In this document: piece after piece, positions 55,725-64,000 of the stretch
How positions within the stretch are numbered: the first letter of the stretch is position 1
Layout: each line of letters opens with the position of its first letter
NCBI GenBank assembly: GCA_032622095.1
Contig: CP136063.1
Span: 279,739,426-279,803,425 of the forward strand
Direction: 5' to 3'
Source of the DNA: Siphonodentalium dalli
Lineage: Eukaryota > Mollusca > Scaphopoda > Gadilida > Siphonodentaliidae
Length of the DNA stretch: 64,000 nt
The notes under the pieces: model-generated
What the model was told of the DNA's origin: nothing
What the model saw: the letters and a program-made list of their open reading frames with translations, nothing else
Database searches by the model: none
Translations under genes and position numbers: made by a program

Positions 55725-56366
55725 ACAGACCAATTCGTTGCCTGCGTTTTTCTTCTGGTGCTATATATTGGAATCAGTGCCGCTAAACCGCCACCAAAGA
55801 CATCCAAGAGAGTAGTCACCTTCAATGCTGCCCTGACCACGCTCTTCAACACACACGATCAGGATGTTAAAGTCAGAGCAAAACAACTCATAATATCTCT
55901 ACAAAAACTTGACGCCGATGTCGTCTGCTTGCAAGAGGTGTGGTTCGAGGTCATAAAGCGCTATATCGTAACCAAAATGAATAAAATATACCGCTATTCA
56001 TTCAGCGCGTCTCACCTGGATACCACAACCATGATGCCACGCGAGTGGGACCCAGAACCACCATGCCAAACATTTGCCTTTCCCGCTTTCTTCCAATGCA
56101 TGAAAGGTTGCAACCAGCACTCGAACTCGACAGACACGTTGGTCCAATGTAGTATTGTTACGTGTGGATTAATGGACCTTCCTCAGGGTTGTATCACGTG
56201 CTTGGCTTCTCACACCGATGCAATCCAATGTTACGGATACAACTCGACACAGATAAATGGTGGAGGTCTGCTGGTGCTGAGTAAAAAAGATATCCTCAAC
56301 CCACAGTTGACCTACTTTCATCCATTCGTCAAAGTGCTAACTCCAACAGCTTACATCACAGGGCAG
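55725..56366 (+). CDS. Endonuclease/exonuclease/phosphatase-fold secreted protein, one exon (partial)
   Basis: The exon is bounded by acceptor TTATACTTTTGCAG (ends 55724) and donor CAG-GTATGT (56367), both phase 0; 214 codons. It opens with a hydrophobic FVACVFLLVLYIGISAA, which looks like a signal peptide, then KPPPKTSKR. The EEP fold shows RVVTFNAAL (metal/phosphate-site Asn), DADVVCLQEVW (metal-binding Glu) and GGGLLVLSKKDI. Between the last two lies a Cys-rich insertion (CQTF, CMKGC, CSIVTC, CITC, CYGY). Family members cleave phosphodiesters; secreted ones of this layout are closest to sphingomyelinase-like enzymes, but the substrate cannot be told from this exon. The catalytic C-terminal half (Asp and His motifs) was not found in the remaining 7.6 kb, so the gene either continues beyond the window or is broken. 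An ATG at 55620 in the same frame would give an unspliced start with a longer N-terminus; I prefer the acceptor. Confidence 0.75.
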
Positions 56367-56379
56367 GTATGTCGTATAT

Positions 56380-57868
56380 AGTTTTAGCCGTCAAGGAATA
56401 CCATACTTCAAACATGTATTTACATGTACGTATGTACTACAATCAGCGCATTGATGCATATTATAACATATAAAATATATGCCATAGTATACACCATTTG
56501 AAAGAGGAAGCTCCAAAACATTGTATTATCAACTTATCCGGTGTAATAAACTGTGAAAATGTTGTTTTTGTTGAGGTACCGACTTGTTTTCTGTGCTTAA
56601 GTTGCATATGGACTGTACTGCAAAGTCTATCATTTTCAATTGCAGGGGAATAACTAGATATCGAATTTGAATTATGTTTCATTCTGGGAGCGAAACGGGG
56701 GAAATGTTTCTATTATTTCAGCTATTTTCTATTACTCTATGAGCACTTTTTGAGACGTTCCAAACGGTGATGAATTATTGTATTTTAATAATATAATTTC
56801 ATGTCATAGCTTGTTATTAAAACCGTATATCAAGGCACTATAAAAATATAATTGGTGAGTCGAAAATTAAATTGGCATTTAATAAGTCAGCATCGCGGTA
56901 ACGCGAAAGTTACGAAACCATATTAATGCTAATCTTCAAAAGGGCTTCTGGAAAAAAAATCATACCGATTTTTATGTAATCACTTTTTTGTGAAGGTGGC
57001 TAGGCCTTGAGCCCAGAAACTCACATATTAGTTGCTTACGTGTCATGATATATGAACAATAACCGCTGTCCCATCATTTTAGATAATATAAATGATAAGT
57101 GAGTGAGTAAGTAAGTAAGTAATACTTGATCACTGTACATGAGTAAACATATTCACACTATTTACAAATGTAAATGTGCAGTGGGAATATGTGACCATTG
57201 AATAATCAATTGTTCCGTTTCCGATGGCCATTTTTAACGCCATCGTCTTGGGGAGTCCTAAATTTTCTACCAAATGATAGCATAGTCCATGGCATCAGAT
57301 CTACCATCATATTACATACAACATACTAATGATCAAGAACATTTTATACCGATATTAAAATTAGGCCAAATAATGAATATACACTGGGACAAAAATAAAT
57401 ATGTGAATGAAATAAGGACAATATTCGATATTTTAGTGTGAGGGTGACCCATATATATTTTGACCGTGTGTTTGTTGCTGTATTATAACCGTTTGTTCAT
57501 ACCGTACTATAAGTTGGAGATAATTACTAATTAAGATTTTCACCAAACTTATATACATCCATCTCCATGTTGAAAAATAAATTATGTTTAACACAATTAT
57601 ATTGTTGTAACTGGAAGTTTGGAAACGTGGGTGTATCTTGAATGGTTTATATGGAATTTGTTAGGTATTAATGATCCGCAATATGGGACGCCTGCATTTT
57701 TACTCTTCAAAATACATAATTATGCAACTGTGATCTGTATTTTTACTTTATTTGAAATTATTGTTGTTGTGTTGTAACCGTATATATCTAGAACCCACCT
57801 AGAGCACATATTTAATTTAACAATCATATAATAATATGTCCCTATCAGAGACGCATACACCCGACAAC
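56380..57868. other. Intron or intergenic sequence
   Basis: AT-rich. Contains a GAGTGAGTAAGTAAGTAAGT run at 57101-57122. I looked for a further EEP exon (SDH- or H-motif context after an acceptor) and saw none. Confidence 0.4.
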
Positions 57869-57870
57869 GG

Positions 57871-58725
57871 AAAACCAGCTAGTGAAATCGGTATGGATAA
57901 TACTGATTATATCATAAACCAGCTAGTGAAATCGGTATGGATAATACTGATTATATCATAAACCAGCTAGTGAAATCGGTATGGATAATACTGATTATAT
58001 CATAAACCAGCTAGTGAAATCGGTATGTATAATACTGATTATATCATAAACCAGCTAGTGAAATCGGTATGGATAATACTGATTATATCATAAACCAGCT
58101 AGTGAAATCGGTATGGATAATACTGATTACATCATAAACCAGCTACTGAAATAGGTATGGATAATACTGCTTACAACGTAAACCAGCAAGTGAAATCGGT
58201 ATCGATAATACTGCTTACAACGTAAACCTGCTAGTGAAATCGGTATGGATAATACTGATTACATCATAAACCAGCTAGTGAAATCGGTATCGATAATACT
58301 GCTTACAACGTAAACCTGCTAGTGAAATCGGTATGGATAATACTGATTACATCATAAACCAGCTAGTGAAATCGGTATCGATAATACTGATTACAAAGTA
58401 AACCAGCAAGTGAAATCGGTATCGATAATACTGATTACAAAGTAAACCAGCAAGTGAAATCGGTATCGATAATACTGCTTACAACGTAAACCAGCTAGTG
58501 AAATCGGTATGGATAATACTGATTTATGACTCACCGCTCAACGTAAACCAGCCAATGAAATAGGTATGGATAATACTGATTACAACGTAAACCAGCTTGT
58601 GAAATCGGTATCGATAATACTGATTACAACGTAAACCAGCTAGTGAAATCGGTATCGATAATACTGATTACAACGTAAACCAGCTACTGAAATAGGTATG
58701 GATAATACTGATTTATGACTCACCC
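57871..58725 (+). repeat. 44 bp minisatellite, ~19 copies
   Basis: Unit: AACCAGCTAGTGAAATCGGT plus ATGGATAATACTGATTATATCATA. The first six units are nearly identical; later ones alternate ATGGAT/ATCGAT and CATCATAA/AACGTAA, so at least two subtypes have been mixed. Two units carry an added TTATGACTCACCGCTC insert (58523, 58712). Confidence 0.95.
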
Positions 58726-59508
58726 GCTCACCTTAAATCACAAATAACGGTAATAACATGTAACAATTGTGTAAGTAACCCGGATTATTCCATAGAAGAC
58801 GCTTTATATTTGTTCTGAACTCCACAACAATTCTCAATTGAAAGTAGTAATTTAATGTAAAATATTTATTTTATTGGAGTGCATGACGACGTCATGGGTG
58901 GGGTTTGACACAATAACGTTTATGGATATCGGCTAATATTTCGCATTGATAAAGAACGCAGAACTATTCAGCCATTTTCTTATGTATATGTGTTAACCGA
59001 CAGAAATCATATCAAAATGTTTGGATACTCGGATACACCAGACAACCAAAGCAGCCAGTAAATTCATAAATAAATACAAAACTAATTTAAGGGACTTTAT
59101 GCATGGGCGCTGTCCGATTTGACATCACAAACCACATTCTCTATGTTTTCTGCGCCAGAAAATAATCCGATCGGACCCATGAATCCATCAATAGGACGAT
59201 TTGGTAGCCAGGTATATTGGCGTTCAAAGGAGGAAGTTTTAAAAGATTTTGAATTGTTGACAGCCTATATATAAAGAATCCAATAATCACGCCTTATAGA
59301 GCTCGACAATGCTTCAATCTGTCGACCAAAAGCTGTATGCTTACACGCGATAAAACGTCAAAATATTTTTAACTTGAAGTGTTTTAAATCACTCTCTCAG
59401 AATGTGCCTTGTCACAAGTCAACCGGAAACGACTCACAAAAGCCTAAAACTTGTTGTCGAATCCCGTTCATTTCATCAATGTTAATATTTGTTTTGTAAT
59501 ATTTATAA
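58726..59508. other. Gene-free interval
   Basis: No ORF above 60 codons and no repeat recognised. Confidence 0.4.
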
Positions 59509-59509
59509 A

Positions 59510-60113
59510 ACTAGCAGGTGACCCGACTTCGTCCGGGCTTTGACCTTGAATTGATCATTTTGAAGGTCAAGGTCAGGTCTGGGTCACAATTTGACTGGTC
59601 CATGAGAGTTCAAGGACAAAAGTGGCCATAGGTAGCAAGTTTGGACTCCATCGGTAGGGCCGTTTTCGAGTCTATAACGGACACACACATACATATATAT
59701 AATTTGTGGGTACCCGTTTCAAGGTGAAGGTCACATCGGGCGGAAAAACTGACCCGATGAAAATCTCCCCCATTCCTAGGAACCCCTAAGTACGAACACA
59801 GACCTAAGGATCACACAACACGCTCATGTCTGGACACAGACACAACACGCTCATGTCTGGACACAGATACGCTCTTTATCAACGACACTGCGGATACGAA
59901 CGCTCTTTAACTATCACGCGATTAAACCCACAATTCCAAGACGGCGGCAGTGGGAATGGAGAATGAGTACTCGGAGCTTGTCAAAAGCAATGCGACGACA
60001 CTTCATCTGCAATTTTACCCTTAGATAGGAAGTTTGGTCGAAATCCGTCCGGCAGTTTTCCCGGCCATAGCTAACAAACAAACAGACAGACACAAGTCCC
60101 AAATATATATATT
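59510..60113 (+). repeat. GACTTCGTCCGGGCT-type repeat, AAGGTCA unit 1
   Basis: Head CTAGCAGGTGACCCGACTTC, TTTGACCTTGAATTGATCAT, GAAGGTCAAGGTCAGG; the middle has a ~27 bp direct repeat (ACACGCTCATGTCTGGACAC at 59818 and 59845). The tail is CCGTCCGGCAGTTTTCCCGG, an ACAAACAGACAGACA run and CAAATATATATATTAGACTAG. Confidence 0.8.
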
Positions 60114-61121
60114 AGACTAGCAGGTGGACCCGACTTCGTCCGGGCTGTTTCCCCTCTGCTTTTCGGCGAATTGCGCGATTTTACCTTGAATTTTCCATTT
60201 TGAAGGTCAAGGTCAGGTGGGGTCACGATTTGACCCGTCCAAAACACTGCCCGGACAAAAGTACCCGACAAAAGTACCCGTCGAAATGCAACCGGTTTTA
60301 CCCGATTTGACCTTGAATTTATCATTTTGAAGGTCAAGGTCAGGTCGGGGTCACGATTTGACCCGTCCAAAACACTCAGTGGACATAAGTAACCCTATGT
60401 ATAAAATTTCGTCGAAATCCCATAAAAATTCGCGATTTGACCTTGAATTGACCCGATTTCAATGTCAAGGTCACGTCACAATTCGTCCGGGCTGTTTCTC
60501 CTCTGCTTTTCGGCGAATTGCGCGATTTGACCTTGAATTGTCCATTTTGAAGGTCAAGGTCAGGTGGGGTAACGATTTGACCCGTCCAAAACACTTCCCG
60601 GACAAAAGTACCCGACAAAAGTACCCGTCGAAATCCATCCGGTTTTACCCGATTTGACCTCGAATTGATCATTTTGAAGGTCAAGGTCAGGTCGGGATCA
60701 CGATTTGACCCGTCCAAAACACTCAGTGGACAAAAGTAACCCTATGTATCAAATTTCTTCGAAATGCCATCAAAATTCGCGATTTTACCTTGAATTGACC
60801 CGATTTCAAGGTCACGTCACACGGGCAAACGAATAGGCCTACGACACTCCCCATACGAAAGTATCCATAGACACTAATTTTCATCGAAATCCCGTGATAC
60901 TCTGGCGTTTGACCTCGAAATGACCCGATATCAAGGTCGAGGTCACGTCGCACGGGCAAATTAATGGGCCCATTCCACTCCCCGGCCGGAAGTACCCCCA
61001 CGTACCAAGTTTCATCGAAATCGGCTCGGTCGTTCTCGAGTCCATCGCGAACAGACAGACAGACAGACACACACACACACACCCTCCCTCACACACACAT
61101 ATTTCCCAAAACATATAATAG
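60114..61121 (+). repeat. GACTTCGTCCGGGCT-type repeat, AAGGTCA unit 2
   Basis: The CTGTTTCCCCTCTGCTTTTC / GAAGGTCAAGGTCAGGTGGG / AAAAGTACCCGACAAAAGTA block occurs twice (60150 and 60490). It ends TTCATCGAAATCGGCTCGGT, TCGAGTCCATCGCGAACAGA, and CAGA then CA runs. On the minus strand, frames reading PISMKLGTWGYFRPG and ADFDETWYVGV recur in every unit. Confidence 0.85.
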
Positions 61122-61770
61122 ACTAGCAGGTGGACCGGACTTCATCCGGGCTGTTTCCCCTCTGCTTTTCGGCGAATTGCGCGAATTGACCTTGAATTGT
61201 CCATTTTGAAGGTCAAGGTCAGGTGGGGTAACGATTTGACCCGTCCAAAACACTGCCCGGACAAAAGTACCCGACAAAAGTACCTGTCGAAATCCATCCG
61301 GTTTTACCCGATTTGACCTCGAATTGATCATTTTGAAGGTCAAGATCAGGTCGGGGTCACGATTTGACCCGTCGAAAACACTCAGTGGACAAAAGTAACC
61401 CCACGTATCAAATTTCGTCGAAATCCCATAAAAATTCGCGATTTGACCTTGAATTGACCCGATTTCAAGGTCAAGGTCACGTCGCATGGGCAAACCAATT
61501 GGCTTACGACACTCCCCATACGAAAGTATCCCCAGACACTAATTTTCATCGAAATCCCGTGATACTCGGGCGTTCGAACTCGAAATGACCCGATTTCAAG
61601 GTCAAGATCACGTCGCACGGGCAAATTAATAGGCCGATGCCAGTCCCCGGCCGAAAGTACCCCCACATACCAAGTTTCATCGAAATCGGCTCTGTCGTTT
61701 TCGAGTCCATCGCGAACAGACAGACAGACACACACACACACACACACAGACAGACATATTTCCCAAAATA
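61122..61770 (+). repeat. GACTTCGTCCGGGCT-type repeat, AAGGTCA unit 3
   Basis: One copy of the CTGTTTCCCCTCTGCTTTTC block, then the same tail as unit 2, a CAGA/CA run (61716-61755) and CATATTTCCCAAAATATAA. Confidence 0.85.
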
Positions 61771-61774
61771 TAAA

Positions 61775-62170
61775 GAGCGTTCTAAATTATGAGCTTATCT
61801 GATCGTTTTGGACCTGTATTTATTTTGGATGCATTTGTGGCTTTTAACATTTATTTTCATTTTCTTTTACCTGGAACGCAGACCGTTGGCTTAGAAATTT
61901 CTGAATAATATTATATTAATTATGAACCGTGGATCATTGAACATTTTGAACCGCCATAAACAGAAAACTTAGTAAAATATAGACAGACATATGGCATAAA
62001 CAGTAAGTTATTGTCAATTTTGTTTGCTTTGTTATGTAAACATTAGCACAACTTCTGTAACACGAGAAGGCTCTTGTTTACGTACACCATCGTATACGTC
62101 TTGACGACAATATACTATTTACGCGCTGATTATGTTTGGCATATGAACAAAACTATACTAAATACTCATT
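61775..62170. repeat. Dispersed repeat with GGCATAAACAGTAAGTTATT
   Basis: CCATAAACAGAAAACTTAG, GGCATAAACAGTAAGTTATT, TTTGTTATGTAAACATTAGC and TACTATTTACGCGCTGATTA resemble parts of 15300-15700 and 21680-21800. Ends not defined. Confidence 0.45.
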
Positions 62171-62214
62171 TCATTATACAACTGATGGGATAATATATTT
62201 AACAGTACAGCAAG

Positions 62215-63115
62215 TACAAGAAAACCATAATCAGAAATTGTAACGCCCTCAAGATCATATTATTAGCCATAACTATAAATTATAATATAAAATATATTGG
62301 TTACATGAATTCACCGCCTCAGAATTCCGTTAAAAGTACTAATCCTTCGAATTATTACAAACAACTACGGCTTATTACTGCAGGTTTCTCATTCACCACA
62401 CCAGAAAGCTTCTAAATGCGGATAAAAAAATCGGAGGTATTGTGATCCCGCCAAGAGTGCATGGCCCAGCCACTGTTCATACCTAGACATCGAAAGCAAT
62501 TAACGCGGTCATAATTGTTACATACTGCAACTATAAGACATCCAGTGGATACACACCCCACGAAAACCCGAAATATGTTATCCTGCGAGAAATCCCATCG
62601 CTATTGCTCAATTTGACATGCCAGATTTGCCTTCCTACAATATCCATAAACAAAATCATATTATATACCCATGATTTTAATTATAGAATATAAAATATTA
62701 TTGGTTTCGCGAATCACCAACTCAGAATTCCGTTAAAATAACAATAACAAACAGCACCTAATTAACGAACCGGCGGCCGACTCTGACCACAACCATCAGT
62801 GGGCTGCAGAACGAAAAATATCTATAAAAGTTGAAATATAAGACTTACACATGATCTTTTAAATTTCTTTTATTTGTAATTGACATAGCTTGTCACAAAC
62901 CAAAAATCAACATTATTGACATAATAATGTAAAGGACAATAAACGAAATTGAAATTCCCAACTACACCTTTTACCGGTGACCAGCCTCCTGATCGCGCAG
63001 TTCGACTTTTAAATAAATAAACCGGAAAAACCAATTTTCTATTTATAAAAGTCCCATCGGCCCACATGTTTCTAATATTTGGCCTACAGTATACACGTGC
63101 TAATAAAACATTATA
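62215..63115 (-). repeat. Dispersed duplication, copy 2 (partner 43415-44037)
   Basis: Same blocks as copy 1, plus ~320 bases (about 62640-62960) not in copy 1. Flanked by a direct repeat: ATTATACAACTGATGGGATA at 62174 and ATTATACAACTGATGGGAGA at 63109, each running on through AATATATTTAAYAGTACAGC. This suggests a tandem unit or insertion boundary. Confidence 0.65.
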
Positions 63116-63239
63116 CAACTGATGGGAGAATATATTTAATAGTACAGCAAGTATAAAACATTATGCTTGCCTTTCAACTCTGAATTAAATGTTGGCCTTC
63201 CCCGTGACGCCGGTGCTTCCGGTTAGCTCTGCCCATGAA

Positions 63240-63545
63240 GACACTTACTGTATATCTGTTTCTATATGTTACATATATGTTTCTATTATAACTTACAGAT
63301 TGAGGGGCTCGGCACGACTGTCTGTGCCCATCTAGTGGCAGACCTTACTGTATATCTGTTTCTATATGTTACATATATGTTTCTATTATAAATTACAGAT
63401 AGAGGGGCTCGGCACGACTGTCTGTGCCCATCTAGTGGCAGACCTTACTCTATATCTGTTTCTATATGTTACATATATGTTTCTATTATAAATTACAGAT
63501 AGAGGGGCTCGGCACGACTGTCTGTGCCCATCTAGTGGCAGATCT
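63240..63545 (+). repeat. 100 bp tandem repeat, three copies
   Basis: CTTACTGTATATCTGTTTCT at 63244, 63344 and 63444; each unit continues with ATGTTACATATATGTTTCTA, GAGGGGCTCGGCACGACTGT and GCCCATCTAGTGGCAGA. Copies 2 and 3 are almost identical. Confidence 0.95.
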
Positions 63546-63859
63546 AGGTCCGACATATCTAGAAAGTGAGTACATCCATTATCTTTGATGCTTCTAAAAA
63601 ACAAATATGTTAATATATGGCTATCCTTCAGGTAGCCCATGCAATTACACTGACGGTGGGGTGGGTATCATTATTACCACTGGGGCAGTCTCACCGCTTG
63701 TAAGTTGACATTGAACAATTTTTTATGCAAATGAATGCTTGATTTTTGTCATTGTATGTGTATTAGTACACACACTTAATGTTGGAGCATCCACCAGGAG
63801 AAAGAAATTGATACCACCAGATTAGAGGGAAGCAACTGATCTGAGTCATCGTTATGTTA

Positions 63860-64000
63860 TCCTAAAGTTATGTGAAACACTTGGGTAAAGTGATCAAATA
63901 TAAATTGAAAGTAATCTTGCTCAATGTAGTATTTTTTTTTATGAATATTAATCCAAATTGAAATTTTTTTTTACGAATATTAATCCAATATATCATTAAT
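63860..64000 (+). repeat. ~350 bp dispersed repeat, cut by the window end
   Basis: GTTATGTGAAACACTTGGGT, GTGATCAAATATAAATTGAA and AATCTTGCTCAATGTAGTA match the heads of the copies at 3.5 kb. A 28-32 bp direct repeat (TTTTTTTTATGAATATTAAT and TTTTTTTTACGAATATTAAT) follows. Confidence 0.7.

Noticed and set aside
47631-61747. Many 60-140 codon frames with MKLG-W-YFRP or ADFDETWYVG
   Set aside because: They are translations of the dispersed repeat on its minus strand, interrupted by microsatellites, and have no start context.

Overview
The window looks like nuclear DNA of a marine invertebrate, most likely a mollusc, perhaps a bivalve (inference). It is AT-rich. Its genes are split by GT-AG introns and have AATAAA signals. 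Most of the rest is dispersed repeats: MITEs, minisatellites, PIF/Harbinger-like elements and LINE tails. There are no operons, and no bacterial or viral gene cluster. I found no tRNA, rRNA or CRISPR array.

Layout. 0-6.3 kb: diverged tandem repeats, a TA-flanked MITE inserted into them, a poly-C/poly-G element, and several copies of a ~350 bp dispersed repeat. 6.4-8.5 kb: an intact 710-codon transposase ORF with CACTA (EnSpm)-type catalytic features. 8.8-14 kb: a 216 bp satellite, MITEs, hairpins and G/C-run elements. 14.0-25.9 kb: a ten-exon gene for a 376-residue DUF4806-domain protein, rebuilt here from splice sites; its introns hold further MITEs and hairpins. 26-33 kb: inverted repeats and nested terminal-inverted-repeat elements. 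33.0-33.9 kb: a frameshifted retroelement-like ORF. 34.3-35.5 kb: a 195 bp satellite and a palindromic GC-rich array. 35.6-42.8 kb: two copies of a PIF/Harbinger-like element, each with its own later insertions. 43-47 kb: a duplicated segment and LINE remnants. 47-51 kb: a head-to-tail array of one repeat family. 51.6-55.6 kb: another LINE fragment, palindromes, MITEs and a 38 bp minisatellite. 55.7-56.4 kb: one exon of a secreted endonuclease/exonuclease/phosphatase-fold protein. 57.9-58.7 kb: a 44 bp minisatellite. 59.5-61.8 kb: a repeat array rich in AAGGTCA words. The end holds a second copy of the 43.4 kb duplication and a 100 bp tandem repeat.

How the genes relate. The transposase and the DUF4806 gene lie in the same direction, and each first coding exon opens exactly two bases before its ATG, directly after a splice acceptor. 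This would fit two products of one large two-gene transposon sharing an upstream leader exon, as in maize En/Spm (tnpD/tnpA), but the shared leader and the element ends are not proven. The endonuclease-fold exon is probably a host gene that continues outside the window or is broken. Several insertions can be dated relative to their hosts because a paralogous empty site lies in the same window.
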